64,000 nt of DNA from Rhodobacter sp. NTK016B (GCF_017303295.1 NZ_JAFKOK010000007.1:1-64000); one strand, 5' to 3'. Counted from the first letter of the stretch, positions 16,875-25,737 are shown. Numbers and translations are program-made. Notes: generated by a model from the sequence alone, not told the origin.

Positions 16875-17930
16875 TCAATACGGCATCGGGTGTGCCTTGT
16901 GCACACCGTCGATGGCTTGCACCAGACCGTCGGGCAGCGTGGCCTCAAGCGCGGGAAGCTGTGCCTCGAGCTGCGCTGTATGGGTCGCACCGAGGATCGG
17001 GATCGAGGTGAAGGGCCGCGTGCGATGCCAGGCCAGCGCCATCACCACCGGGTCGATCGACCAGTCGCGCGCAAGGCCCAGATAGGCCGAGACGGCCTCG
17101 AAGACGCGCGGCGTGATCCGCCCGCCCAGATCGCCGGTGACCGAGCGACGCGAACCTTCGGGCGTGACATCGCCCGCGTATTTGCCGGTCAGAAGCCCCG
17201 CTGCGAGGGGCGAATAGGCCAGAAGGGGGATGTCCTCCTGCACGCTGGTTTCGGCCATGTCGGTGTCGAAGATCCGGCAAAGCAGCGAATATTCGTTCTG
17301 CACCGAGACAAGGCGCGGCAGGCCGCCTTCATCGGCCACCCGGCTCCATTGTGCGAGGCCCCAGGCGGTTTCGTTGGACATGCCCAGATGGCCGATCTTG
17401 CCTTCATCCATTAGCGCCTTCGCCTCGGTCAGGATCGCCCGCATATGCGCACGGGTGGCCTTGGCGTCGAAGGGCGCGTCGGATTTGGGCACGAAGCTCC
17501 AGTAGCGGCGGAAATGGTACGAGCCGCGATTGGGCCAGTGAAGCTGGAACAGGTCGATATGGTCGGTCTTCAGCCGGGTGAGCGATTCCTCGACCGCCGC
17601 GCGCAGGCGGGCGGGGTCGATCATCGGCGTGCCGCCCTCCATCGCGTGCGATCCTTCGCCGGTGACCTTGGTGGCAAGGATCATGCGCTCGCGCCCGCCA
17701 TGCTTGGCGATCCAGTTGCCGATCACCGTCTCGGTCCCGCCGCGCTTGTCGGCCGAGACCGGGTTGGTGGGGTACATTTCGGCAGTGTCGAGGAAAACCA
17801 GACCGTGATCGAGCGCGAGGTCGATCTGGCGATGGGCGTCGTCCTCGGGCGTGTGGCGGCCCCAGGTCATCGTGCCGAGACAGATATCGGGAACGCGGGG
17901 GCCGTCGGGGCCGAGGGTCAGGGTTTTCAT
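16875..17930 (-). CDS. Aldo/keto reductase (Tas-like)
   Basis: A 351-residue NADPH-dependent oxidoreductase with a TIM-barrel fold. The conserved catalytic set is visible: GTMTWG and FLDTAEMYPTN (Asp/Tyr), ILATKV (Lys) and DLFQLHWPN (His), with the C-terminal cofactor segment IPILGATHTAQLE. The length and the long loop after the first Asp/Tyr region match the E. coli Tas type. The start at 17930 follows AGGA; longer upstream reading is a shadow of the divergent ImuA-like gene. It precedes a lipoprotein gene by 14 bases. Physiological substrate unknown. Confidence 0.9.
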   Translation of the reverse strand: MKTLTLGPDGPRVPDICLGTMTWGRHTPEDDAHRQIDLALDHGLVFLDTAEMYPTNPVSADKRGGTETVIGNWIAKHGGRERMILATKVTGEGSHAMEGGTPMIDPARLRAAVEESLTRLKTDHIDLFQLHWPNRGSYHFRRYWSFVPKSDAPFDAKATRAHMRAILTEAKALMDEGKIGHLGMSNETAWGLAQWSRVADEGGLPRLVSVQNEYSLLCRIFDTDMAETSVQEDIPLLAYSPLAAGLLTGKYAGDVTPEGSRRSVTGDLGGRITPRVFEAVSAYLGLARDWSIDPVVMALAWHRTRPFTSIPILGATHTAQLEAQLPALEATLPDGLVQAIDGVHKAHPMPY

Positions 17931-18004
17931 GCGAGGTCCTTTTTGCGCGGAAGGTAACGTCTCGGGACTGAAAGACAAGCCGCCAGACGGGTGGGAGGAT
18001 TTGA

Positions 18005-18019
18005 GAACATAAAGAGAAC
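18005..18019. promoter_or_regulatory. SOS (LexA) box, GTTC-N7-GTTC type
   Basis: GAAC-ATAAAGA-GAAC, which on the other strand is GTTC-TCTTTAT-GTTC, an exact match to the direct-repeat LexA consensus of alphaproteobacteria. It ends 16 bases before the start codon of the ImuA-like gene, close to where a promoter -10 to +1 region would lie. The aldo/keto reductase on the other side (start 17930) is 74 bases away and could also be affected. Confidence 0.8.
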
Positions 18020-18035
18020 ATGATAGGCTGCGGGT

Positions 18036-18824
18036 ATGAGCCGCAGCGTCGATTCCCCCCCGGTTTCCTTTGATTCCGATCCGGATCCCAATCCCGGCGC
18101 CGGGACTGGGGCGGCGCCGGATTCCGGGGCCGAGACGCCGCCGAGCCTCGATGCCCTGCGGCAGGCGCTGCAGAAGGCGCCGAGCCTTCTGGACGGGATT
18201 GACGGGGCCCCGCCCGAACCGCTCAGGCCGCTGCCGCAGATGGCCCTGTCGCGGGGCCGCGTGCACGAGGCGACGGGCCGGTCGCGGCGCCGTCTGGCGG
18301 CGCTGGCGGCGGGGGCGGCGCAGCCCGAAGGGCCGGTGATGTGGCTGCGCCCGGCCTGGCGGATCGAGTCGCTTTATCCCTACGGGATGCTGACCCTGAT
18401 GCCCGATCCCGGCGCGCTGATCTTCGTCGCCTGCCCGAAGCCCGTCGATATCCTGTGGTGCATGGAAGAGGCGCTGCGTGCGGGCTGCGTGTCGCTGGTC
18501 GTGGCCGAGATCGTCGGGATGCCGGATCTGCGGCAGGTGCGCCGGTTGCATCTTGCTGCCGCCGAGGGGCTGGCGCGCAACCGCCGGGCCGGACGGATCA
18601 GCCCCGCGCCGCTGGGCCTGATGCTCGAGGCCGAGCGGGCCCAGAGCCGGGTGCCGGGGGTCGAGAGCCGCTGGGCGCTGCATCCGCTGCCGGGGCCCGA
18701 AGGGGTGACGCCGGTCGGACGCTGGCGGCTGGAGCGGCAGCTGGCGCGCGGCGAGCCGCCCCGCGACTGGGACATTCTGGAGACCCGGCTTCCCAGCGGC
18801 GCGCCGGGCCGAGAGCGGGCCTGA
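18036..18824 (+). CDS. ImuA-like (RecA-fold) SOS protein, without adjacent imuB/dnaE2
   Basis: A 262-residue protein. Residues 1-45 are Pro/Gly-rich and variable; from about 65 the segments LSRGRVHEATG, GPVMWLRPAWRIESLYPYG, LIFVACPKPVDILWCMEEALRAG, VRRLHLAAAEG, APLGLML and GVESRWALHPLPG match the ImuA-like proteins of Rhodobacterales, which have a degenerate RecA fold. No Walker A motif is present. ImuA works with ImuB and DnaE2 in SOS mutagenic translesion synthesis, but neither gene follows; the next genes are unrelated. The SOS box at 18005-18019 supports the call. Family assignment is from pattern recall, not a search. Confidence 0.7.
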   Translation: MSRSVDSPPVSFDSDPDPNPGAGTGAAPDSGAETPPSLDALRQALQKAPSLLDGIDGAPPEPLRPLPQMALSRGRVHEATGRSRRRLAALAAGAAQPEGPVMWLRPAWRIESLYPYGMLTLMPDPGALIFVACPKPVDILWCMEEALRAGCVSLVVAEIVGMPDLRQVRRLHLAAAEGLARNRRAGRISPAPLGLMLEAERAQSRVPGVESRWALHPLPGPEGVTPVGRWRLERQLARGEPPRDWDILETRLPSGAPGRERA

Positions 18825-18846
18825 GTATTTGAGGCAGAATGAAGGG
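18823..18846 (+). repeat. Short GAGTATTTG repeat, copy F
   Basis: GAGTATTTGAGGCAGAATGA begins at 18823 and overlaps the stop codon of the ImuA-like gene. The same pattern, GAGTATTTGCAGCAGAATGA, recurs at 59503 after dgt. Both resemble the GGATATTTGGGGATTAAAGATG arm of repeat copy E, so they are probably short members of the same family. I recall similar sequences as common intergenic repeats in Rhodobacterales. Confidence 0.6.
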
Positions 18847-19141
18847 GCGCGGAGGCGCCCGGCGTCAGGGCTCCGCTATCGTCTGCGTGACGCCCCTTGG
18901 ACGCGCGATGTGACAGGGCTGTCGCGGCCCTTGGCCATCCCGTCATTGGGAGGGGCGGGTTGATGCGCCGGACGGAAGAGGCGGCTCCTCAGACGCTTGC
19001 GCTGCAAGGGATGCAGAAGGGGATCGGTCGGTAGGGGAAACTCTGCCTGTGGCCCGCATGGACGCCGTCCGCGCGGAGGGCTTTCCTCAAGCGGAAATCC
19101 ACGCCAGAGTGGCATGATCCAGGCTTATGGGAAGGGCGCGC
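18847..19141. other. Gene-free stretch before the LysR/MttB pair
   Basis: I see no gene in these roughly 295 bases. They follow the ImuA-like gene and precede a LysR gene on the same strand. An inverted repeat GGCGTCA ... TGACGCC (about 18861-18895) could form a hairpin but has no T-run. The minus-strand frame across it is Pro/Arg-rich and looks like noise. Confidence 0.45.
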
Positions 19142-20032
19142 ATGGCGGGCTTTCGGCGCGAGGTTTCATCGCTGGGGGCGCTGGCCACCTTCGAGGCGGC
19201 GGCGCGGTTGCAGGGCTTTACCCGTGCCGCCGAAGAGTTGGGCGTGACGCAGGCGGCGGTTTCGCGCCAGATCAAGCTGCTCGAGGACGAGCTGAACATC
19301 GCGCTGTTCCTGCGCGGGCATCGCAAGGTCGCGCTGACGCCCGCCGGTCTGACGCTGTCGCGCGCGCTCACGGGCGCCTTCGATCAGGTATCCGAGGCGC
19401 TCGACACGATCCGCCGCCCCGCCGAGGGCAAGACGGTCACGGTGGCCGCGACGCTGGCCTTCACGCATTTCTGGCTGTTGCCGCGTCTGCCCGCCTTTCG
19501 CGCCGCGCATCCCGAGGTGCAGCTGAGACTGGTCTCGCAAGACAGCGGCTTTGACCTGCGGCGCGATGCGGTGGACGTGCTGGTGCATTATGGGCGCCCC
19601 CCGGTCGACGGCGCGCGCTGCCTTGCCACGCTGGCCGAACGGGTTTTTCCGGTCTGCGCGCCGGACCTTGCCGGGCAGCCGCTGGAAGCTCTGCCGCTGA
19701 TCTCCTGTGAATGGACCGAGCCCACATGGATGGGCTGGCGCCGCTGGGCGCAGCGGGCGGGCATGGCGCCGGTGACGCGGCGCAGCGCGCTGCGGTTCAG
19801 CCAGTATTCCGACGCGATCTATGCCGCGATCGGCGGCGAGGGGGCGGCGCTGGGCTGGCAGGCGCTGGTGGGGATGCATCTGGAGGACGGGCGGCTGGTG
19901 CGGCTGGGCGAGGCCGAGGTCGTGCCAGACGAGGTGAACATGCTGCTGGTGCCGGTGACGCGACGGCCCGGCAAGCCCGCGCAGGTCTTCATCGATTGGC
20001 TGGTAGGGGCGTTTGAGCGCGCTCAGACATAA
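19142..20032 (+). CDS. LysR-family regulator (GcvA-like)
   Basis: A 296-residue regulator with HTH at residues 5-65 (FEAAARLQGFTRAAEELGVTQAAVSRQIKLLE) and effector domain with the GcvA-type FWLLPRLPAFRAAHPEV segment. The start at 19142 has GGAAGG seven bases upstream; an ATG at 19127 is also in frame. It lies 89 bases upstream of, and in the same direction as, the MttB-family methyltransferase, so regulation of quaternary- or tertiary-amine use is a reasonable guess, not shown by the sequence. Confidence 0.88.
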   Translation: MAGFRREVSSLGALATFEAAARLQGFTRAAEELGVTQAAVSRQIKLLEDELNIALFLRGHRKVALTPAGLTLSRALTGAFDQVSEALDTIRRPAEGKTVTVAATLAFTHFWLLPRLPAFRAAHPEVQLRLVSQDSGFDLRRDAVDVLVHYGRPPVDGARCLATLAERVFPVCAPDLAGQPLEALPLISCEWTEPTWMGWRRWAQRAGMAPVTRRSALRFSQYSDAIYAAIGGEGAALGWQALVGMHLEDGRLVRLGEAEVVPDEVNMLLVPVTRRPGKPAQVFIDWLVGAFERAQT

Positions 20033-20121
20033 GCGCAGATTATTCAAACCCGGCTGATTTCTGGGCGTCACAGCGCCGGGGCGCGAGCGTAGCGTGGAAA
20101 GGTTCCACAGAGAGGTGCGCC

Positions 20122-21699
20122 ATGAGCCTTGATGAATCCTTTCGTTCCGCCGCTGATTCCGGCCCCGCATCGGGCCCCGCCCGCCCGCGCGGCGGTCGCG
20201 CCGCGCGCAGGGCCGAGCGGGCGGCGCCTTCGGGCCCGCACACGCCTTTTATCGTCCGGGGCATCCCGACCTATGATGTCTTGTCCGACGAGGCGCTGTT
20301 GCGGATCGAAGAGGCCGCCGACCGCATTCTGGCCGAGACCGGGATCGAGTTTCGTGACGATCCCGAGGCGCTGGCGCTGTGGCGCCGGGCCGGGGCCGAG
20401 ATGGACGGTGTGCGGGTGCGGTTTCCCAAGGGCATGCTGCGCGAGATCCTGAAAACCGCGCCGTCCGAGTTCACCCAGCACGCGCGCAACCCCGCCAACA
20501 GCGTTCAGATCGGCGGCAAGAACGTGGTCTTCGCGCCCGCCTATGGCAGCCCCTTCGTGATGGATCTGGACCGCGGGCGGCGTTTCGGCACGCTGGAGGA
20601 TTTCGAGAATTTCGTGAAGCTCGCGCAGTCGAGCCCGTGGCTGCACCATTCCGGCGGCACGATCTGCGAACCGACCGATATCGCCGTCAACAAGCGGCAT
20701 CTGGACATGGTCTATGCCCATATCCGCTATTCGGACCGGGCGTTTCTGGGCTCGGTCACGGCCGAGGAACGGGTCGAGGATTCGATCGACATGGCGCGGC
20801 TGGTCTTCGGGGCCGACTTTACCGACGCAAATTGCGTGATCATGGGGAATTTCAACGTCAATTCGCCGCTGGTCTGGGACGGGACGATGACGCGCGGCAT
20901 GCGGGCCTATGCGCGGGCCAATCAGGGCGTGGTGCTGGTGCCCTTCATTCTGGGCGGGGCAATGGGGCCGGTGACGAGCGCCGGCGCCATCGCGCAGGCG
21001 CTGGCCGAGACGATGGCGGGCTGTGCGCTGACGCAGCTTGTCCGTCCGGGCGCGCCGGTCGTGTTCGGCAATTTCCTGTCGTCGATGTCGCTTAGATCCG
21101 GCTCGCCCACCTTCGGGACGCCCGAACCCGCCATCGGCTCGATGGTGATCGGCCAATTGGCGCGCAGGCTGGGCCTGCCGCTGCGCTGCTCGGGGAATTT
21201 CACCAATTCGAAACTGCCTGACGCGCAGGCGATGATGGAAGGCACGATGTCGATGCTGGCGGCGGTGCAATGCGGGGCGAATTACGTGCTGCATTCGGCC
21301 GGGTTCCTCGATGGGCTCCTGTCGATGTCGTACGAGAAATTCATGCTCGACTGCGACCTGTGCGGGGCGATGCATTCCTATCTGAAAGGCGTGGTCGTCG
21401 ATGACGACCATCTGGCGGTCGATGCCTTTGCCGAGGTCGGGCCGGGCAACCATTTCTTCGGCTGCGCGCACACGCTGAAGCATTATGAAACCGCGTTCTG
21501 GGACAGTGAGCTGAGCGATAACGAGCCATTCGAGAAATGGGAGGCCAACGGATCCGAAGACGCGGCGTCGCGCGCAAACCGGCTGTGGAAGGCAAAGCTG
21601 GCGGCGTATAAGGCGCCCGCGCTCGATCCGGGGATCGACGAGGCGGTGCGCGACTTCATGGCCCGGCGCAAGGCGCAGGTCGCCGATCAATGGTACTGA
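20122..21699 (+). CDS. MttB-family methylamine/betaine:corrinoid methyltransferase (non-pyrrolysine)
   Basis: A 525-residue TIM-barrel methyltransferase of the trimethylamine methyltransferase (MttB/MtgB) superfamily. Recognisable segments: IEEAADRILAETGIEF, GSVTAEERVEDSIDMARLVFG, QGVVLVPFILGGAMGPVT, PVVFGNFLSSMSL and FAEVGPGNHFFGCAHTLKHYETAFW. True MttB needs an in-frame amber codon for pyrrolysine; there is none here, so this belongs to the non-Pyl branch that includes glycine-betaine demethylase MtgB. The product would be a methylated corrinoid protein, which no gene in this window encodes. Residues 1-40 are a low-complexity Pro/Arg/Ala extension. A LysR gene precedes it. Confidence 0.85.
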   Translation: MSLDESFRSAADSGPASGPARPRGGRAARRAERAAPSGPHTPFIVRGIPTYDVLSDEALLRIEEAADRILAETGIEFRDDPEALALWRRAGAEMDGVRVRFPKGMLREILKTAPSEFTQHARNPANSVQIGGKNVVFAPAYGSPFVMDLDRGRRFGTLEDFENFVKLAQSSPWLHHSGGTICEPTDIAVNKRHLDMVYAHIRYSDRAFLGSVTAEERVEDSIDMARLVFGADFTDANCVIMGNFNVNSPLVWDGTMTRGMRAYARANQGVVLVPFILGGAMGPVTSAGAIAQALAETMAGCALTQLVRPGAPVVFGNFLSSMSLRSGSPTFGTPEPAIGSMVIGQLARRLGLPLRCSGNFTNSKLPDAQAMMEGTMSMLAAVQCGANYVLHSAGFLDGLLSMSYEKFMLDCDLCGAMHSYLKGVVVDDDHLAVDAFAEVGPGNHFFGCAHTLKHYETAFWDSELSDNEPFEKWEANGSEDAASRANRLWKAKLAAYKAPALDPGIDEAVRDFMARRKAQVADQWY

Positions 21700-21809
21700 T
21701 CCGCGCCGTGTTCTTCGCCCTTGACCGGGCGGAGGCGCGCGCTTGATGGCCTCTTGGCGGCGGGTGCGATACGAGGCATCTTGCCCGCCAGCCAAGAGGG
21801 AGATCCGGC

Positions 21810-22406
21810 ATGACAAGACCCTGGGCAGCGCCCGGGCAGGTGATCGGCTTGTTGGGCGGGTCATTCGACCCACCGCATGAGGGCCATGTGCACCTGACGC
21901 GCGAAGCGCTCAAGCGGCTGGGGCTGGACCGGGTGTGGTGGCTGGTCAGCCCCGGCAACCCGATCAAGGCGAACCCGCCCGCGCCGCTGGCCGACCGGGT
22001 TGCGGCCTCGCGCCGGATCATGCAGCACCCGGCGGTGACGATCACGGATCTGGAAGCCTCGTTCGGGACGCGCGCCACTGTCGACACGCTGGCCGCCCTT
22101 CAGCGCGCCTATCCGCTGGTGCGCTTCGTGTGGCTGATGGGGGCGGACAATCTGGCCGGGTTCCATCAATGGGACCGCTGGCCCGAAATCGTCGCCCGTG
22201 TGCCGATCGCCGTCTTCGCACGGCCCGGCCAGCGGATGCGGGCGCTGCATTCCCGTGCCGCACAGCGATTCGAAAATGCCCGGATCCGGGGGGGCGGGAT
22301 CCGGCGATTGGGGCAGGCCGAGCCGCCGGCATGGGCCTATCTGGATATGCCGATGCGGCATATTTCCTCGACCCAGCTGCGCGCCGCGCGCAAAATCGCC
22401 CCCTGA
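21810..22406 (+). CDS. nadD: Nicotinate-nucleotide adenylyltransferase
   Basis: A 198-residue enzyme that transfers AMP from ATP to nicotinate mononucleotide, forming deamido-NAD. The nucleotidyltransferase motif [11 protein letters not shown] (residues 16-26) and the C-terminal ISSTQLR motif are intact, and SPGNPIK plus [19 protein letters not shown] are diagnostic of NadD. The rsfS gene that often follows it is absent; a PBP4-type peptidase follows instead. Confidence 0.94.
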   Translation: MTRPWAAPGQVIGLLGGSFDPPHEGHVHLTREALKRLGLDRVWWLVSPGNPIKANPPAPLADRVAASRRIMQHPAVTITDLEASFGTRATVDTLAALQRAYPLVRFVWLMGADNLAGFHQWDRWPEIVARVPIAVFARPGQRMRALHSRAAQRFENARIRGGGIRRLGQAEPPAWAYLDMPMRHISSTQLRAARKIAP

Positions 22407-22479
22407 CCGACAGGAATCCGCCCAAGAATAATCGCTTTGAGCAGGCAGATTTGATGTAAGGTAAGACCGGATTAAGGTT

Positions 22480-24042
22480 GTGACCCAGCATTTGAATGAA
22501 TCAGGTTTGACGATGGTTGGTAACGGTCGCGGTTTGAGCAGGCGCGGAATGCTGGCAGGTTTGCTGGCGGGCGCCGCATCGCCCGCCTTGGCCCGGGCGC
22601 CCAGCCGCTCCCCGCTCCCGCCCGCACGTCCGGAAAACAACCGGTTTGCCGCGCTGGCGCTCGATGAGCCCATTGCGCAGGCGCCGCTCAGTTCGCTGTC
22701 CTCGGTTCTGGAGGCCGCGAATATCAGCGGCGAGACGGCGGTGATCGCCGTCGATGCCCAGAGCGGCGCGGTGATCGAAGAGCATCGCTCGAACCTGCTG
22801 GTGCCGCCTGCGAGCACCGCCAAAGCCCTGACGACGATGTACGCCCTGCAGACGCTGGGCGCCGAGTATCGGTTCATCACCCGCGTTGAGGCGCGGGGCG
22901 GGCAGATCGAGGCGGGAGTGCTGAACGGCGATCTGGTGCTGCGCGGCGGTGGCGATCCGACGCTGCAGACCGCGCATCTGGCACAATTGGCCGACGAGTT
23001 GATCGACCGCGGGCTGCGCCGGGTCGAGGGGCGGTTCCTGCTCGATGACGGGGCGCTGCCGGTGCTCGAACAGATCGACCCGACACAGCCGGTCGCGGCG
23101 GGTTACAACCCGGCGGTGGGCGGTCTGAACCTGAATTTCAACCGCGTTTATTTCGGATGGGAGACGCTGAACGGTCGCGCCGCGCTGTCGATGGATGCGC
23201 GCTCGGGCTCGGAAGTGCCGCCGGTTTCGGTGATTGGCATCGAAGCGGTCTCGCGCGATTTCCCGGTCTACACCTATACCAGCCGGGGCGGGCGCGAGAC
23301 GTGGACGGTCGCGGCCAGCGCTCTGGGCCGGTCAGGGTCGCGCTGGTTGCCGGTGCGGCATCCGACGGAATACGCGGGCGACGTGCTGCGTGTGATGCTG
23401 CAAGCGCGCGGCTGTATCGTTCCCGAGCCGCGTCGCGCAAGCGTGCCTGCCGGGGCCATTCTGGCCGAGTACCGCTCGTCCACCTTGCCGGGCGTGCTGC
23501 GGGAGATGCTGCGCTATTCGACCAACATCACCGCCGAATGCGCGGGGCTCAGCGCGTCGCTGCGGCGGGGCGGCTCGGTGCGGACGCTGTCGAATTCCGC
23601 CGATCGGATGAATGGCTGGCTGGCCGAGCGCTATGGCGCGCGCGGGCTGGCGCTGGTCGATCATTCGGGGCTGTCCGACGAATCGCGCGTCTCGGCGCGG
23701 GCGATGGCCGAGTACCTGGTCGCCGCAAGGCGCGAGAATATCCTGCCCGGTCTGCTGCGCGAGCATCCGATGCGGGATTCGAGCGGCGCGCCCATGGCCT
23801 CGCACCCGGTGCAGGTGCATGCCAAGACCGGCACGCTCAACTTCGTCTCTGCGCTGGCGGGCTATGCCCAACCGCGCGGCGGGCGCGAGATCGTGTTCGC
23901 CATCGTCAGCGCCGACATGGCGCGGCGGCGCGCCATCCGCGACGAAGATTCCGAGCGTCCGCCCGGAGCCCGGTCGTGGACCGCACGCGCCCGCAACCTG
24001 CAACAGACGCTGATCGAACGATGGTCGGCACTGCACGGGTGA
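22480..24042 (+). CDS. dacB: D-alanyl-D-alanine carboxypeptidase/endopeptidase, PBP4 (DacB) type
   Basis: A 520-residue periplasmic peptidase (family S13) that trims or cuts peptidoglycan cross-links. Catalytic motifs in order: STAK (S112-K115), STN (347-349) and KTG (449-451). The large insert between the first two motifs is typical of class C PBPs. The N-terminus has a twin-arginine-like signal (LSRRGMLAGLLAGAASPALARA). The GTG start at 22480 is kept, but the ATG 33 bases downstream (22513) would give a shorter signal and cannot be excluded. Its stop overlaps the next gene. Confidence 0.9.
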   Translation: MTQHLNESGLTMVGNGRGLSRRGMLAGLLAGAASPALARAPSRSPLPPARPENNRFAALALDEPIAQAPLSSLSSVLEAANISGETAVIAVDAQSGAVIEEHRSNLLVPPASTAKALTTMYALQTLGAEYRFITRVEARGGQIEAGVLNGDLVLRGGGDPTLQTAHLAQLADELIDRGLRRVEGRFLLDDGALPVLEQIDPTQPVAAGYNPAVGGLNLNFNRVYFGWETLNGRAALSMDARSGSEVPPVSVIGIEAVSRDFPVYTYTSRGGRETWTVAASALGRSGSRWLPVRHPTEYAGDVLRVMLQARGCIVPEPRRASVPAGAILAEYRSSTLPGVLREMLRYSTNITAECAGLSASLRRGGSVRTLSNSADRMNGWLAERYGARGLALVDHSGLSDESRVSARAMAEYLVAARRENILPGLLREHPMRDSSGAPMASHPVQVHAKTGTLNFVSALAGYAQPRGGREIVFAIVSADMARRRAIRDEDSERPPGARSWTARARNLQQTLIERWSALHG

Positions 24043-25052
24043 GACGCCCGGTCACGCGCCGTCTCAGCGGGCTCGGGGTGCTGGCGCTGGGGCTTGCCGC
24101 GCTGGGCGCGATTGCATGGCGTGTGTATCTTCCCGGTATCGAAACCGAGATCCGAACGCGCGCGCAAATGGTTACCGCGCTCTCGCGGCAGGAGGCCGGG
24201 ATCGAGGTTTCGGGCCGGGACATCCGTGTATCGGGCTCTGCCGACAGTGCCGAGGCGCGCGCGGCGCTGCTTGCCGCGCTGCATGCCGTGCCGGGGGGGC
24301 GGGTGGTGGGTGATACGCTTTCGGTCCTGCCGCACGCCGCGCCGTATATCCTGAACATCGCGCGCAGCGATCAGGGCCTGCATGCGCGCGGGGTGGTACC
24401 GTCGCGCGCAGCGCAGGATCGGCTGGCGGCGCGGGGGATAAGCGGCGTGACGCTGGCCTCGGGCGCGCCGGACGCAGCTTGGATCGACGCCGCGCTGGCG
24501 GCGGTGACGGGGGCCGAGGGGCTGCTGGCCGGGCAGGCCGAGCTGCGCGACCGCCAGCTGGTGGTGCTGGGCACGGTACTGACGCCGGTCGAAGGCGCGG
24601 CGCTGCAGCAGGCGGTACGCGCGGCCTTGCCCGAGGGCTACGCGCCGCGTTTCGAGCTGAGCTATCGCGACGACCTGACGCTGCCCGCCTACCGGCTGCA
24701 TTACGATCCGGTCTCGGGGCCGTGGCTGGATGGCAAGCTGCCGGTGGGCGTCGGGCCGGGAGACGTGGCGGCGGCGCTGGGGCTTGAGGATATCGATACC
24801 GGCGCCGACCGCGCGCAGCTGGGCGAGCCTGAAGAGCTGACGCCGGTCATCGCCGCGCTGCGGCCTTGGCTGCCCCGGGTCGCGGTGCTGGATGTGCGGG
24901 TTGCCGCAGACAGCGTGCGGGTCGAGGCCGGGTTCGGGCCGGGTGCCGACTTGGCGCGCAGCGAGGCCGACTTGCATGCCGCGCTGGATGCCGTGGCACC
25001 GGGTGCCGAGCTGCGGGTGTTCCGCGTGGATGAGCAGGAGGAGACGCGATGA
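24021..25052 (+). CDS. Membrane-anchored protein with BON-like repeats (hypothetical)
   Basis: A 343-residue protein. Residues about 10-32 form one hydrophobic helix (LGVLALGLAALGAIAWRVYL), and the rest is predicted periplasmic. At least three alpha/beta units resemble BON domains (IEVSGRDIRVSGSADSAEARAALLAAL; LVVLGTVLTPVEGAALQQAV; VRVEAGFGPGADLARSEADL). OmpA-family proteins of Rhodobacterales have such N-terminal regions, but no OmpA domain follows here. The ATG at 24021 overlaps dacB by 22 bases; a GTG at 24039 with a 4-base overlap is an alternative. Translational coupling to dacB is likely. Function unknown. Confidence 0.72.
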   Translation: MVGTARVRRPVTRRLSGLGVLALGLAALGAIAWRVYLPGIETEIRTRAQMVTALSRQEAGIEVSGRDIRVSGSADSAEARAALLAALHAVPGGRVVGDTLSVLPHAAPYILNIARSDQGLHARGVVPSRAAQDRLAARGISGVTLASGAPDAAWIDAALAAVTGAEGLLAGQAELRDRQLVVLGTVLTPVEGAALQQAVRAALPEGYAPRFELSYRDDLTLPAYRLHYDPVSGPWLDGKLPVGVGPGDVAAALGLEDIDTGADRAQLGEPEELTPVIAALRPWLPRVAVLDVRVAADSVRVEAGFGPGADLARSEADLHAALDAVAPGAELRVFRVDEQEETR

Positions 25053-25165
25053 TGCAGGGATGGGCCTATCTCTTGGGCGAGATCTGGCTGTTGCTGGCGC
25101 TGGCGGCCCTGCTGGGTCTGTTCGCGGGGTGGTTGATCTGGGGCCGCGCGCCCAAGGGTGATTGA
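25049..25165 (+). CDS. 38-residue single-pass membrane peptide, ATGA-coupled
   Basis: A short gene that begins in the ATGA overlap with the stop of the BON-like gene (a second ATG follows at once at 25052). The product starts MMQGWAYLLGEIWLLLAL, has a single transmembrane helix of about 25 residues and a short basic tail ending APKGD. The coupling, hydrophobicity and positive-inside pattern argue that it is real. It might interact with the upstream membrane-anchored protein. No family is assigned. Confidence 0.6.
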   Translation: MMQGWAYLLGEIWLLLALAALLGLFAGWLIWGRAPKGD

Positions 25166-25199
25166 GCGCGCGACGGAATTCCGGGCCGGCCTCGCCGGA

Positions 25200-25622
25200 T
25201 CAGGGCTGCGCGAAACGGGCGCGCGCGCCGCGTTCGATCGCCGCCGCGTGCAGACGGTCGAGATCCAGCTCGAAGCGCATTTCCTCGAGCATCCGCAGCT
25301 CGGTCTGGCGCAACTGGCCGTCCGATGCCGCCACGTCGCACGAGAGCGCATAGGCGGTCTCGAACAGCCGTGGGGGCAGATTTTCACGGATCAGCCCGAA
25401 CAGCGCGTCGAGCCCGTCCTCTTCTTCCATCAGGTCGAACACGGTCTGCGAGACGATCTTGATGCGGTCGGCGTCATAGCCCGAAAAGACCGGCAGATGC
25501 GCCACGATCTGTTCGATGGCCAGCAATTCCTCGGTGCGGATCGCACTGTCGGCGACAGAAGCCATGAGCATGACCGCCACAAGGCAGTCCTGCGGGGACA
25601 AGGAAGAGGGAATGTCGGTCAT
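25200..25622 (-). CDS. TerB-family (tellurite resistance-like) protein
   Basis: A 140-residue all-helical protein of the TerB/DjlA-N fold. Conserved pattern: QDCLVAVMLMASVADSAIRTEEL, VFSGYDADRIKIVSQTVFDLMEEEDGLDALF and SCDVAASDGQLRQTELRMLEEMRFELDLD, with acidic residues that bind metal in the family. Despite the name, no ter operon is present, so a role in tellurite resistance is not implied. It is convergent with the dacB-BON-peptide group and divergent from lysS. Confidence 0.8.
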   Translation of the reverse strand: MTDIPSSLSPQDCLVAVMLMASVADSAIRTEELLAIEQIVAHLPVFSGYDADRIKIVSQTVFDLMEEEDGLDALFGLIRENLPPRLFETAYALSCDVAASDGQLRQTELRMLEEMRFELDLDRLHAAAIERGARARFAQP

Positions 25623-25737
25623 GGCGCGTCCTGTAGTGGTTCGGGTGCAGAATATTGACTGGAACCGGGCCGGGCAATAGGAAGCCCGGGTTCAGATGGG
25701 CCGCAGGTGCGCGCCCGACAACACGAAAGAGCGAGAC

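Noticed and set aside
16875-18683. 602-codon version of the aldo/keto reductase
   Set aside because: The extra N-terminal part is antisense to the ImuA-like gene; AGGA and the MKTLTLG start give the normal family length.
25200-25622. Tellurite resistance locus
   Set aside because: Only a lone TerB-fold protein is present, without terC, terD or terZ; the name alone does not support that function.
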